Shown in pieces: positions 11,072 to 24,113 of a DNA stretch of 64,000 bases. This DNA is from Leucaena leucocephala. Its lineage: Eukaryota; Streptophyta; Magnoliopsida; Fabales; Fabaceae. The notes under the pieces are model-generated. The model saw only the letters and a list, made by a program, of their open reading frames with translations. It did not search any database and was not told where the DNA came from. The first letter of the stretch is position 1, and every line of letters starts with the position of its first letter. A program made the position numbers and the translations under genes. Location: NCBI GenBank assembly GCA_037074615.1, contig CM073558.1:19141001-19205000 (forward strand), written 5' to 3'.

Positions 11072-13140
11072 TTGATAGTATAATTTTTTTTAACTTTACA
11101 TAAATTAAGAAGTTTATGTTAAAAGGTGACTTTTTTTTTATATTTTAAAATTATCTTTGATAAAATTGATAAAAGTATAATTAAGTGACAAGAGTTGAAG
11201 TTTGAGGTTTCATCTACTCACACGAGATCATCATTTATGTTAACTTAAGTTAGTAGAAAATATTTTACATAAAAAATATGATTAGTATACTAAATAGCTT
11301 GTAGGAAAAATCATAGTCAAGCCACATTACATTGGCAGGAGCAGTAGCATTCACATGAGTTTCGAAAATGAGGCAGAAATAGCATTATTATTTATTATGT
11401 ATTTATTTATTTATTTATCAATAAAAAAATGTCAATAATTGCTACAGAACGACACAAATGTGAGGGCCACATTTTGGTCCTTCCATGCCCTTCATAATTA
11501 ATGAACATTTTCAAGGTACTCCTTACTATCTGTTAGTGTTAAACCACCATATTCATGCCTTCATATCTTTTATTTATAAAAAAAAATAATACTTTTAGAA
11601 TTTATTAGATGCCCTAACTCAAAATAACATAGGAATATCAATGATTATAAAGGTAAATTATATCATTATAATTCACTACTTAGTAATTACTATAACTCCT
11701 CAATGATCAACAGAGTAATTAACTCACTACTCATTGCAACCTTCATATTAATATCATACATATGGCCATCTCTCTTTCTCTCATCCACACATAAACACTC
11801 TTATCCTACTTAAGCCAATCTAATCTCTATTTTTTTATATGACTATTTAATTATATCAAATTTAATAAAAACTCGAATTTTAGATTTTACGTTTAAGCAA
11901 CTAAAATCTCTTCCATTTAAACTAACCTATGTTAATAAGCCAATCTAATATATTGTGGTAATTTATTTTATATAACTTCTCTAAATTAATTAATTTAAAT
12001 TTCGGAGTTTAACCCAAATACTCCTCCTAGAAGATTCACAAAAATGAATAATGGAATTTTCAAATATGGATTACCATTTTCATTATGTTTAATCTAGTCC
12101 TTATTATAATTCTTTTTTTATTGTCTGTTTTGAGCATTTATCTATATCATGCCATATGGTTATTTAAGATTTTAAAACGATCATTTTATGTGATGATATA
12201 GGTGATTTAGTTAACATGATAAGAGGTGATATATCAAAACAAATAGGTATACTTTTCTTAATATGATTGTATTTGAAAATCTTCATACTCATTATGATCA
12301 ATATTATTAACAAAGTGCAGTTTTTTTTTTGCCAACCCATTATTCCTTTTCTTTTGGAACCATTATTCCAATGTTATATATTAAAAACATCCTAAGTAAA
12401 TTATTTCATTTTATTGCTTATCATAAGACCAATAATTGGCTTCTAACTTAATAATCCATTATGATTTTTGTACTCTATAGTACTAAAGCTCTAAGGATGA
12501 TTCAAGATGATTAACAATAATTACTTTTAGATTAAATAACTGATTTAATATTTTTTAAAATAAGATCTCAATTTCAAATAACCTACTATTTATATATTAG
12601 TATAATATAAAATTTATTTTAAGTCACCCCGATTTATAAATTATATTTGGTATAATTATCTAATTTTTCATGCAAATAAGTGCTTGGCATTAATACGCAT
12701 GAAATTCATATTTCAATTTAAAATAAAATTGTACGGATTGACATTACTAATTCTTAAAAGTATAAGATGAATGAAAAACATCTATTAAAATCCTTTCGTT
12801 CCTTCCGTGAGCCAAACACATCTTTAGTAAAACAAAGGTATAAACTAATGGCATACATTTAAAAGTTTAAGGAGTTTCATTCTTCAATTGAATGAACAGT
12901 GATAGAATCAGAGAGCGACTCCTTAAATGCCTTTTTGATATTTCTTAATGCCCTAGTTATTCACGGAATGTGAGAAGTAATGATATCCGTAAGGAATTGA
13001 CTTTCTTGGGAATCCTGTTCAATTTTAAAGGTCAAGGAAATTACCCGCATATAATCCAAAATTCAGAGAGTCGCATATTTAGCTTGTATTTTATTTGGCA
13101 CATTTGCAAGGTGTGACAAAAGACTAATGTTTATGCAGGA
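11072..13140. other. AT-rich intergenic DNA
   Basis: I found no gene or RNA here. A possible SINE-like scrap with a box-B-like GAGGTTTCATCTACTC sits near 11200, but no box A or duplication is visible. The stretch 12850-13140 is slightly richer in GC and ends in TTTATGCAG, a plausible splice acceptor for the ORF region that follows. Confidence 0.45.
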
Positions 13141-13385
13141 GGCAACCATTCAAGAATACTTCAATTGACAAGGAAGCTGAGATGATAATTAAGATGCAGC
13201 TAGAAGAGGAAGAGAAAACCCTGACGGAGATGATGAAGACAATGCAGCAACAAGCTTTGCTTGAGGAAGCTGAAGCAGGAAAGATCTCAAGGGTGCACCA
13301 AACTGAGGAGTCTCAGACCAACCAGAAGAACGCAATAAAAGCATCCACAACCACTTCCACCACAAAGGAAGCTGAGATGAGATGA
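13141..13385 (+). CDS. Unrecognised small coding-like region, possibly an exon remnant
   Basis: An open frame runs from a plausible acceptor (TTTATGCAG, ending about 13139) through an internal Met at 13182 to a stop at 13383-13385. The encoded sequence is highly charged, with Glu/Gln/Lys-rich helical character (QLEEEEKTLTEMMKTMQQQ), then a Thr/Ser/Asn-rich tail. I do not recognise a family. Codon composition looks more gene-like than the surrounding AT-rich DNA. No convincing upstream exon was found, so it may be a truncated gene, a captured exon or chance. A SINE is inserted at its 3' end; the stop lies inside the SINE target duplication, so the insertion did not change the reading frame. 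Confidence 0.3.
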
Positions 13386-13388
13386 CTT

Positions 13389-13489
13389 ATTTTTTAGTTG
13401 AAAAGGAGGCCAAACTGGCCCTATGGGAGAATGAAACCTCCACCTCCCCTATGCAAGGGAACTACTTTTCCACTAGGCCAGCACTAAGC
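13389..13489 (-). mobile_element. SINE with 18-bp target-site duplication
   Basis: GCTGAGATGAGATGACTT is present at 13371-13388 and again, identically, at 13490-13507. The 101-bp insert, read on the minus strand, contains a perfect box A (TGGCCTAGTGG), a weaker box B (GGTTTCATTCT) and an A-rich 3' end (AACTAAAAAATA). This is a tRNA-derived SINE. The intact duplication suggests a fairly recent insertion. Confidence 0.85.
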
Positions 13490-13640
13490 GCTGAGATGAG
13501 ATGACTTTGAGACCACAGATAGTGACTCAGGCTACATAATGCATTTCTTGGCGAGATTTTGTTGAGGTTTAGTTTGATGATATAATCATTCTTTGTGAAT
13601 TCCAATAATTAGGAAATATTCATTGTTCATAGTCATTATG

Positions 13641-13897
13641 TACTTTTTCAATCCTTAATATATGACTTAATTGGGGAGTTGATATTACTTCTAAATATAA
13701 GAACTCTTTCCTATATTATTCATTTTTTCTCAAATTACTTTTATTGATACTCTATCAACAATAATCAATTAAGAGAGAGAGTGATAGAATTAAAAAAGAT
13801 AATTGAAGTGTTTTAAAAAAATAACTATATTAACTAACTTTTTTAATTTAATCAAATTAGTTAAATAAATCTTATTTTAAGGATCGGACGAGTGTTA
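13641..13897. mobile_element. Stowaway-like MITE, copy 1
   Basis: The left end is TACTTTTTCAATCCTTAATA; the right end is ATTTTAAGGATCGGACGAG followed by TGTTA. Internal motifs (GGGGAGTTGAT, CTAAATATAAGA, ATTAGTTAAA) recur at 27720-27981, 35990-36252, 46741-47016 and, shorter, 59941-60112. TA at the ends and the CTCC..GGTCC-type terminus point to the Tc1/mariner-related Stowaway group. Confidence 0.65.
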
Positions 13898-14082
13898 CTT
13901 ATTTCATGTAATAATAATGGTATAAATCTGCTAGTGATATTGTCATAGAATTCTAAATGCTATCTTGAATGAATGGCTCAGATTAATTGTTAATTTTAGC
14001 ACCAAATCAGTCCATGTTTATGAGAGGTTAACCAAGATAAATTAATGTTAGCCTCATTATAAAGACCATAAAATTGTTTTTA

Positions 14083-14423
14083 TTACAAATATTTCTTGTA
14101 TACGTGGATGCATATATAACTCAATCTCTTAGGATTTATCTCAGTATTCCTTCTTCTTTTTATATTATAAACCTATACCTCTCCAATAAATAATTTGAGA
14201 GGTATTTCTTGTTGGTAATACTATTATATTCATCTTTATTCATTTGTAATATTATATTTAGTGTTTAATAGTTGTGGCTTATAAACAATAGCCATGCACA
14301 AGGCATTTGTATAAGTAAGCATACAAGTATATAAGGAATACTTCATTACCTCCCATTTTAATATATTGTCTAATTATTTCTTTTTCTTTTTAAATTTTTC
14401 ATCTTCTCTTATTTTATAATACA
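14083..14423 (+). repeat. 5' LTR of a decayed Ty1/copia element
   Basis: This segment of about 340 bp is repeated with clear but diverged similarity at 19376-19716. Shared blocks include AATATTTCTTGTATA, TTGTTGGTAATACTATTATA, TTTATTCATTTGTAA and GGAATACTTCATT. The expected TG start is mutated here (TTACAAAT against TGATAAAT in the 3' copy). Confidence 0.8.
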
Positions 14424-15711
14424 TTATTAACACGACATTGCTCTAAAAAAATTTAAAGTATAAATTTCTTGTCAATTCATATATTATTATATAAAATTAT
14501 ATACTAAAATTTTTAGTTTTCTCTTTATCTAATTATCATATATATTTTCTTTTCTTTATCATATGCTATGTTAACATATTTTAGTAGTATATAATATTTT
14601 CTTTTACTTTATTACCCAATTATCCTCTTACCTAATTATTAAGGACAAATTTTATTTTCTATATATTTGTCATATATTCTACTGTTATTTATTATGTTAT
14701 TCTTTTATATCCATTTTAATTTTTGTTATTAGATTATATATATATGTGTGTGGGTTATCTTTGTTCTATTTCATTCTTATGTAAAATATTATGTTGTTAT
14801 AATTTTTTCTTTTTTTGTTATATTGATACAATATTATGATTGTTTCTCTTTTTATATATATTTATATGGATGTGTGTTATTTACATTTTCAATTCTTCCT
14901 CCCCATATATATATATATATATTAATGTATATTTCAATTGATTTATTTATATTCTTAACATTATAATATATTTATTATAGCTATATAATATTTACTTATT
15001 TATATTATGAATTACTTATATGAGGTTACTATTTATATATTATATTTATGTTATTTCTATTGTAGCATTATTTTCTTTGTATTATTTATGTTGTTCCATT
15101 ATACATTATTTTGTGTTGTTTATTTAATTGCTTATATGTTACTATATATATATATATTATATTTATTTATTTATTTTCTTTATTTATACCATTTATATTT
15201 TGTTACTTTATTGAATTATATTTATTTTAAATATATAATGTTTATTTGATTTATGTTTTTATTATCATATTTTTCCCAATTAATTTTATCATAGTTCTAA
15301 TTGTTATTATTATTATTTTAGTTTAATCCATGGTTAATCTTAGCAAACTCGAGTTTATCGCTCTTGATATCTCGAGAAAAATTATTTGTCTTAGGCTTTA
15401 GATGCTAAAATCCATCTAGATCTTAAAGGTTTAGGGAATGTTATTTTACCTGAAAATGAAGTAAACAGTCAAGATAAGGTTAAGGCTATAATTTTCCTTC
15501 GTTACCATTTATATGAAGGGCTAAAAACTGAATACCTAACAGTGAAAGATTCGTTATAATTGTGAAATAATTTAAAAGAATGATATGATCATCAAAATAC
15601 AGTAATCTTGCTCAAAGCTCGTTATGAATAGTTATATTTGGGGCTACAAGATTTTAAATCTGTATCTAAATATAATTAAGCTATTTTTAAAATAAGTTCT
15701 CAAATAAAATT

Positions 15712-16059
15712 GTGTCGATTAAGAATATGGATGTTCCCCTCTCTTTTATTGGGCATAAGAATAGATATTTATATCTCATAGATAGTGTGCTACAACACAC
15801 TATACTCAAAGATAAAAAATACTTCTCTCATTTGACACTGGGTGATGCAAGCATTAAAACTATAGCGGGTAATATAAAGTTAATTGAAGGCTCCAGAAGA
15901 GCAATGATAATATTACCTAAAGGGACAAATTTTATTATTAATAATACTTTATATTCCTTTAAATCTCAAAGAAATTTGTTAAATTTTAAGGATATCTGCC
16001 GAAATGAGTATCATATTGAGACTATAGATAATAAAATATTGAATATCTATATATTATAA
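15712..16059 (+). pseudogene. Copia polyprotein fragment (protease to pre-integrase part)
   Basis: This is the longest surviving open frame of the element, 115 codons without a stop. It contains LTLGDASIKTIAGNIKL, the usual sequence between the protease region and the pre-integrase domain in copia polyproteins, and continues toward HDRLGHP just downstream in another frame. It starts at a non-ATG codon, so it is a surviving fragment and not an independent gene. Confidence 0.7.
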
Positions 16060-16189
16060 TTGTTAGACATGGAAAAAAATGTATTCTTGAAAAAAGTACC
16101 TGCATTATCTTCTGGTTTGTACTATACAAATATTAGTATAATTGAAACAAATGCTACAATAAACAGAAGTTTACTGATAAAAGTATATT

Positions 16190-19140
16190 CATTATTTGGC
16201 ATGATCGGTTAGGCCATCCCAAATCAACTATGATGCGAAGAATTATTGAAAATTTACATAGGCATCTATTGAAGAGTTGGGAGATTCTTTAATTTAAAGA
16301 TTTTTCATGTGTTACTTATCCTCAAGGAAAACTAATTACAAGACATTCATTAACAAAAGTTAGGGTAAAATTTCATGTATTTCTAGAATGTATCCAAGGG
16401 AATATATGTGGATACATGTGGACCATTTAAATATTTGATAGTTTTAATAGATGTATCTAAAAGATGATCACATGTGTGTTTATTATCTACATGTAATTTA
16501 ACATTTGCTAGATTATTTACTCAAATAATTCAATTAATAGCATAATTTCCAGAATATACAATTAAGACAGTTCGTCTTGATAATGTGAGTAAGTTTTCAT
16601 TTCAAATGTCTAATGATCAATGCATGGCAACTGTAATAATAGTGGAGAAATATGTTGATAATATCTACACTCAAAATGGTTTAGTATAATCATTTAATTA
16701 AACGCCTCTAATTGATTGTTAGATCAATGCTTATAAGAATAAAATTTCCCATTTTAGTTTGGGGATATGCAATTTTACATGCAGCAGTAATTATACGCAT
16801 CAAACCAACAAGTTATCATATGGTCAAGAGCCAAATATTTCTCATCTTATAATTTTTGGATGTGCAGATTTGTCCCTATTGCTCCACCATAACACACAAA
16901 GATATGACCTCAGAGCAGATTAGAAATATATATTGGTTATGAATTTCGTTCTATAAATGAATATTTAGAACCATTAACGGGAGATCTATTTATGGTACAT
17001 TTCGATGATTGTCATTTTGATGAGACAAATTTTTTAACATTAGAGGGAGATAATAAGCGGTTGGATAAAGAAATCACATGAAAAGAATTATTGCTGTTTC
17101 ATTTAGATCCTCAAACACAACAATGAGAGTTTGAAGTTCAAAACAATAATTCATTTGTAAAATATTGCAAATCAACTGCTAGATGTATTTATTGACCCCA
17201 AGAGAATTACCAAATCTTATTTCCAGTTGAAAATGCCCCAATTATAATTGATGTCTTAGTAGGACAAGTAACAAGTACAAATGAAACTAAACCATGCTTG
17301 AAACGTGATAGACCAATCGATTTCAAAGATAAAAAAATTATAGAAAGAAAAGAGTAAATAATCAAGATAATCAAATTGAGGAAGGTGGTCTTATAGGAGA
17401 GACCCAGGACATGAAATTCAAAAGACCCCAAAAGAGATCAAAGTACCTAAAAATAATGAAAATATCTCGATAAGTTATGTCACTATAAGAAAAACATGGA
17501 ATCGAGAAAATATAGTCATCGACGATGTTTTTTCATACAGTGTTGTTGAAATAACTAATAAAAATGAGGATTTTGAACCTAGGTCAGTTGAAAAATATAG
17601 AAGTAGCAATGATTAGCCAAACTGGAAAGATGCAATTCAAACAGAATTAAATTCACTTTCAAAACGTAAAATTTTTGGCACTATAGTCTAAATACCAAAT
17701 GGTGTTGAACTAGTTGGGTATAGGTGTGTTTTTATGTGAAAACAAAATGAGTAAAATAAAGTTGTTAGATATAAAGCACGACTTGTGGCACAAGGTTTTT
17801 CGCAAAGATTTGGCATTAATTATGAAGAAATATATTCTCCTATGATGGATACAATTACTTTAAGATATCTAATTAGTTTGGAAGTGCATGAAAGACTTGA
17901 TTTACGTCTGATAGATGTTGTTATAATATACTTATATAGTTCTTTAAATACTAAAATTATATAAAAATTTCTGAAGGATTTAAATTGCTTGAAGCATGTA
18001 AGAATTCTCGAGAAAATTATGCAATTTATTTGCATAAATCCTTATAATGATTAAAATAATATGGAAGAATGTGGTATAACCGTTTAAATGAATATTTGTT
18101 AAACGCATACTATAAAAATAACTCAATCAGCCCATGTATTTTTATAAAAATAAATACATCAGAATTTATTATAAGTATTATTTATGTGAATGACTTGAAT
18201 ATAATTGAAACTCCTAAAAAGTTTTAAAAAATAGTTGATTGTTTAAAGAGAAAATTTGAAATAAAAAATTTTAGAAAAATAAAATTTTATCTCAGTTTAC
18301 AAATCAAGCACTTATCAAAAGGAGTTTTTCTTCATCAATTATCTTATATTGAAAAAATCTTAAAGCAATTTTATATAGATAAAGTTTATTAATTAACTAT
18401 TCCAATGGTTGTGAGATTGCTAGTTAAAGAAAAAGATTATTTTCACCCTCAAGAGGAAAATGAAAAACTTCTTAGTCCAAAAGTAATATATCTTAGTGTT
18501 ATAGGGGCATTAATATATCTTTGATAATTCAATACGACCTGATATTGCATTTAGTTCTTCCCTAATAAGAAGACGTTAGATATAGTTAAACATATATTTT
18601 GATACCTTCGAGGGAAAATTGATATGTAATCATTTTATTCTAATGAATTTAGATCACAATTGATTGGTTATATGTATTTAGGATTTTTATCAGATTCACA
18701 TAAAGGTATATCTCATATACGATATTTATTTACTTATGGAGATATAACTATATATTGGGATTCAATAAGGCAAATTTTATCAACAACCTGATCAAATCAT
18801 GCAGAAATAAGTGTAGTTCATGCAACAAATAGATAATGTGTTTGAATAAGGTTAGTAATGCATCATATTCAAAGAATGAGTGGTCAACTTTCAGAACAAG
18901 AGATTCTAACAATATTATATGAAAATAATATAATATACATACCTCAATTGAAAGGGGAATATATTAAAAGAAATATAACATAATATATTTCTCTAAAATT
19001 CTTTTTCACTCATGATCTTATAAAGAATTGTAATATAGATGTTCAGCAAATTCGATCATGTGATAACCTTGCATATTTATTTATCAAGACACTACCAACT
19101 AAACCACTTGAGAAGTTATTGTATGGTATTAGAATGCACA
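16190..19140 (+). pseudogene. Copia integrase, reverse transcriptase and RNase H remnants
   Basis: Conserved copia blocks can be followed across three frames. The catalytic region of reverse transcriptase is damaged by in-frame stops, and RNase H retains a GYMYLGFLSDSHKGI-like block with a following stop before SNHAEIS. Open frames on the minus strand here (17207-17431, 17820-18035) are shadows. Confidence 0.75.
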
Positions 19141-19375
19141 TATTCAGAAACATAAATTGACAATGTTATCAGGGGGAGTAAACAAGTACCTGCTGTACTT
19201 TTTTCCTTTTTAAGGTATTTTTTTCTACTGGGTTTTCTTGAAAAGGTTTTTAATGAGGAAATCTAAATAATTATTATGTATTCTTTTTCCTTCACTAAAT
19301 TTTTATCCCAATGGGTTTTTTCCTAATGAGTTTTAATAAGGTACAATATCTGTCATAGATATCTAAAGAGGAGTA

Positions 19376-19716
19376 TGATAAATATTTCTTGTATATGTGG
19401 ATGTCTATATAATTCTTACATCTTAGAATTACTTTTAGGATTCCTTTTACTCTTTATGTCATAAACATATAACCTCTTAAGTGACTAATTTAAGAGAAGT
19501 TTCTTGTTGTTAATGCTATTATATTCATGTTTATTCATTTGTAACTTTATATTTAGTCTTTAATAGTTGTGACATATAAATAGTGGCTATACACAAGATA
19601 TTTATACAAGTGAATATACAATCATATAAAGAATACTTCATTGTCTCCCATTTCAATCTCTTATCTAGTTATTTCTTCTCCATTTTAACTTCTTCATATC
19701 CTCTTATTTTATAATA
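19376..19716 (+). repeat. 3' LTR of the copia element
   Basis: It starts TGATAAATATTTC and ends near TTATTTTATAATA, matching the 5' LTR along its length. A G-rich run (CAGGGGGAGTAAAC, about 19169-19182) lies about 200 bp upstream and may be the displaced polypurine tract. No 5-bp target duplication could be read. Confidence 0.75.
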
Positions 19717-20167
19717 GTTTTAGGTTTTAAAAAGTTTTTAAGATAGTCTGATAGTTAAAATTAAAATGAGTGTTTTGTTGTAGGTGTTATGAATAATTTA
19801 ATCAAAATATAAGTTTTTAAATAAATTTTTAGGAAAGTACAATTTTGGCCTTTAAAATTGATTATTAACTTTTTTCAAACAGACCCTAAATATAAGATAT
19901 GTCACTAGAAAAGTCATATGATAGTTGGGTTATTCTATATAGTTATTACAAAAATATACCCTTGATCTTTAAGTATTTAGTAACAATTTTAAATGAATTA
20001 ATTAATCAAGTTAGTTAAAATTAATTACTTTTTAGAACTTATCGAATCTTATAAACATAGACATACGAAAAAATTGCGCTAATACTAGGTTGTTGCCTGT
20101 AAGTAATGCGTTGTATGACTCGAGTACAGTGAGAAGTGAGCAAGGGTGCATCGTCGCTCGAATGTAG
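19717..20167. other. Spacer; right part may be the LINE 5' region
   Basis: The left part is AT-rich with nothing recognisable. From about 20070 the base composition rises (GTGAGCAAGGGTGCATCG) and resembles the start of the LINE region beyond the solo LTR, where GAGCAAG also appears at 21839. This would fit an LTR element inserted into the LINE, but I could not define a target duplication. Confidence 0.35.
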
Positions 20168-21834
20168 TGTTAAATGTGTAAGGAATTGGAAGACACGCAG
20201 CAGAAATTAACTTAAAAATTTTTCCATTCCCTGCCAAGATCTACCGTATGTGTTTAAATCAAGTGGAAAGAAGTATTACCCTCAGTATTCAGTCGTGATT
20301 TTCTCAGCTTCTGGTTACGACGTCTACAGCTTCTCTCCGCGGCTCGTGATCTCTTTTTCGATCGCAAGAAGTCGATGACTCAGGTCGGCTTCCTCTACTA
20401 GTATCCACACAAACAGCGTTTCAGCCATGAACAACGTACTAGTGCCTCCTGTCCCTCCAGGGCTTACTCAAGAATTCGTCCTCTCCGTCTCTATTTCAAC
20501 AGTTTCTTATCTGCAAACCTTTTTGCGGATTCCTGTTCACCCTTTTTTTTTGTCCCAACCGTAGCTCCTAAATATCAGATATATCAGATGCTATGCGTGT
20601 TACCACAGACTTGGATTTTTGGAATTAATCTTATATTAATTCTGAAATTAATACAATATCATATATTGTATAATTTGATAAGAAACTAATTAAATAAATA
20701 GTATTTGTATTAAATCCGTCCCACAGATTTAATTCACCCATTTATTTAATTTAAAATAAAGATAAGATGGAATTACATTTGATTTATTCTCATAAATCAA
20801 ATTTGAGATATCATATCAATTTGAATTTCAAATTCAAACGTGATAGAGATTTAATTTATCCTTATAAATTAAATCTTGTAAATATCTTTTATATATAATA
20901 TATATATACGAATATAAATATAAATAAATATATACATCTACCATGGATCATTCATTGAATCTGGACATGTCTTAGATTCAATGAATCTGGACATCATAAC
21001 TCGTGTTGGGCTATTTTGTGTGCGACCCTGTAGGCCCATATGAAGTTGGCAGTGGGCCATTTACTATACTAACTCACAAGTCATAAGCGATCTCTAGCAA
21101 GACATCACAACTATCCAAATCATATGAGGATCGATGAACGATATAACCTTTTATACAACCATATCATATCCCTTTTGTCACACGATATTTTAGTCATGGA
21201 TGAGGCATGGAGCATGTCATCCTCCTATTCCTGACCGTTACTTTCTCGATCCTTGAGTAGTCTGACTATAGAAATGGAACTATCTATCCATTACAGTATA
21301 GCCATATATTTCTCAGACTCACTCATCGAGGGGCCCAGTAATATCTCTCTATGAATGTGAGGGACAAATTCCATCTTGACCATTCATATTCCTCCGTACG
21401 GAAAACCACTAAGCCCGAACATAGTCTTTATGATCACTCGGTCAAAAGTGACTTTTGACAAGGTCAAAGCTGAGCGTTTGTCATGTAGGAATCTATGATG
21501 ATCTCAAGTCAAAGGACATAGTGACATGGTTTGTATATGAGAGAAACTTATGACTTAACCCATGCAGCTCTCTCATACCGGGTTAGTCCAACACCTTGTA
21601 CTCTTACATGTGCCTATGACTTTGATTTATATCTCTATACATTTTTAAAGTCATATTGGTCTTATTTTATCTCTGCTCCTGCATAGATGACCGATCAGGG
21701 ACATTTAGGATAAGATCATGAGTTATCCAAGGATGGTCATCACAGTAAACATGCAAATAATATGATAACAATAAATTCATAAATCAACAATATTCATAAG
21801 ACAATGATTGACCCATAGGGCACAATTTCTAACA
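20168..21834 (-). mobile_element. Probable solo LTR (copia type, ~1.67 kb)
   Basis: The segment is bounded by TGTTA at 20168 and TAACA at 21830-21834, as expected for LTR ends. On the minus strand it begins TGTTAGAAATTGTGCCC and ends with CATTTAACA. It contains an imperfect internal duplication (ATTCAATGAATCTGGACA, about 20950-20995) and no coding capacity. The start sequence resembles LTRs of large plant copia elements as I remember them. Only one copy is present, so it is either a solo LTR left by recombination or an LTR fragment. Confidence 0.6.
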
Positions 21835-22467
21835 AAATGAGCAAGAACTACCGTTCTCTTACGGACGGAGGCGGCTAAAGAAGCTAGTTAACGAGAGAAA
21901 TATCAAATTTGGCACTTGAAATATTGGAATTATGAGTGAAAAAGCGTGGGAGGTGGTGGGCGTAATGGTAAAGCAAAATATTAATATATTGTGCCTTCAG
22001 GAAACTAAATGGGTTTGAGATAAATATCGGGAAATCAATGCGTTCAAATTTTTGTACACAAATAATACAGGTACGAGGAATGATGTTGGTATCATTGTGG
22101 ATAAAGAGTGAAAGATGAATGTAGTGGATGTTAAAAGGATTGATGACATAATTATATCTCTAAGAATAATTGTTGGTAGAGATACAATCAATGTTATTAG
22201 TGCTTATGCATATCAAGTGGGAACATAAGCACATCTTAAGGAAAAGTTTTGTGAAGATTTAGAGGAGTTGATTCAGAGCATACCACTTACTGAGAAGATT
22301 TTTATTGGTGGGACCTTAATAGTCATGTTAGTAAGGAGGCAGGGCAATATGTAGGGGCTCATGGTGGTTTTGGAGAGATTAATAATGAAGGGCAATATGT
22401 CATTGAATTTTCCTTAGCTTACAATCTTAAGATTATCAACACATGCTTTAAGAAGCGGGATGAGCAC

Positions 22468-22815
22468 TTGATCACATACAAAAGTGGGGTTCACAGGTCA
22501 CAGATTGATTTATTTTTAGTAAGGAATCATGATAGAAGACTTTGTACAAATTGTAAAGTGATTCCAGGGGCCGGAGTGACAACCCAGAATGGGTTAATGG
22601 TCCTTGACGTGCATATTAAGTGTAGGAAGGAAAAGCGTCGACATGTTTTAAACACAAGAATCAAGTTGTGGCAGCTAAAGGGGGAGAAGAGGGAAACTTT
22701 TAAAAAAACTATGTTAAATGAAGGGTTTAGGAGGCGCAGGAAAATGCTAATATCATTTGGAAGAAAATGGCTGAGAAGGTCTAAACAGTTGCTAAAATAT
22801 TTTGGGAGAATCTAA
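22468..22815 (+). pseudogene. LINE endonuclease C-terminal fragment
   Basis: This is an open stretch of 115 codons inside the LINE. It holds the end of the endonuclease domain (SQIDLFLVRN) and the linker toward reverse transcriptase. It is a surviving piece of the broken LINE ORF. Confidence 0.75.
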
Positions 22816-23247
22816 AGGTTTTGGTCAATGAGATAAGGAGACTTGGTGGTATAACGAAGACGTATAAGAGAAAATTAAGAACAAGAGAGACTGTTTTAAA
22901 GCTGTACATTTATGTAATAATACTGAAAATTGGGAAATGTATCGTTTAGCTAAGAAGAAAACTAAGAAGGCGATGAGTGCAGCTCGTTTTAAGGCTTTTA
23001 GGGAATTTTGTAAGGAGTTAGGGGCAAAGTTGGGAGAATAAAAGATTTATAAGATTTTAAGAGCTAGGGAAATGAAATCGAGGGATTTGGATTAATTACG
23101 ATGTATTAAGGATGAAGAATGTAAGATTTTAGTTGTAGATAGTGATATTAAATAATGGTAGGAGACTTATTTTTACAAATTGTTTAATGATGAGGGGGAG
23201 GGTCGAGTTATGAGTTAGGGGATTTAACACGAGAAGTTGAACTAAAT

Positions 23248-24113
23248 TTGACTTTTTACCGTAGGATCCGTATTGGCGAGGTTAAAGAGGTGCTTAAGAA
23301 AATGGAAAATAGTAAAATTGTTGGACTTGACGTTATTCTTATTGAAGTTTGGAAGTGTTTAGGTGAAGTGGGTGTGACGTGGCTTGCTAAACTTTTTAAT
23401 GTGATTTTAAGTTATAAGAAAATGTCCGATGACTGAAGGAAAAATACTTTAGTTCCTATTTACAAAAATAAAAGGGATATTTAAAATTGTGCAAACTACA
23501 GAGGGATAAAGCTTATGAGTCACACTATGAAGTTGTGGGAAAAGGTAATTGAACACATGTTGAGATTAAAGAGTAATATTATTGAGAATAAGTGTGGTTT
23601 CATGCTGGGTAGGTCTATAAAAGAGGCGATTCATTTATTAAGGGGTTAATAGAAAGGTACCGGACTAAAAGAAGAGATTTGCATATAATCTTCATTGACT
23701 TAGAAAAATCATATGATCGAGTGCCAAGGGAGGCACTTTGGAAAGCTTTGAAAAAGAAAGGTGTGCGCATGTCATATATAAAGGCAATAAAAGATATGTA
23801 TGAGGGGGTAACAACTATTGTAAGAATATCTGGGGGCGAAATAAATGATTTTTCTATAAGGATTAGTCTACATTAGGGATCATCCTTGAGTCCTTATTTA
23901 TTTAATCTAGCAGTGGATATTCTAACTAAGCCTATTCAAGAAGAAATCCCTAAGTGCATGCTTTTTGCGAACGATATAGTTCTTGTAGTGGAGTCAAGAG
24001 AAGAGATTAATTTTAAACTTGAGTTATGGAGAAGTACTTTAAAGTCGAAGGGTTTTCATCTGAGTAGAAATAGAACTAAATATATGCATTGTAATTTTGA
24101 TAAGTCAAGTTAG
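23248..24113 (+). pseudogene. LINE reverse transcriptase remnant
   Basis: Three open pieces (23248-23436, 23679-23876, 23886-24113) together cover the fingers, palm and FANDIVLV motif of an RTE reverse transcriptase. They are separated by stops and small shifts. The change of the second catalytic position to Asn (FADD to FAND) would by itself abolish activity. Confidence 0.8.

Larger units (their letters stand above)
14083..19716 (+). mobile_element. Degenerate Ty1/copia retrotransposon
   Basis: Two LTRs bracket pol-like remnants in copia order: gag-like (15330-15610), a protease/pre-integrase segment, GAG-pre-integrase with HDRLGHP (near 16196), integrase core remnants (about 16380-17000), reverse transcriptase (about 17590-18540, with YKARLVAQGFSQ near 17770) and RNase H (about 18650-18860, with SNHAEIS). 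The end of the reading region contains FIKTLPTKPLEKL (about 19080-19120). Frames are broken by many stops and frameshifts, so it cannot make its own enzymes. Between the 5' LTR and gag lies about 860 bp of very AT-rich TATA-type DNA (14440-15300) that does not look like retroelement sequence. Confidence 0.85.

Noticed and set aside
14748..15249. Two Tyr/Ile/Phe-rich open frames
   Set aside because: They are translations of TATA-type low-complexity DNA inside the dead copia element.
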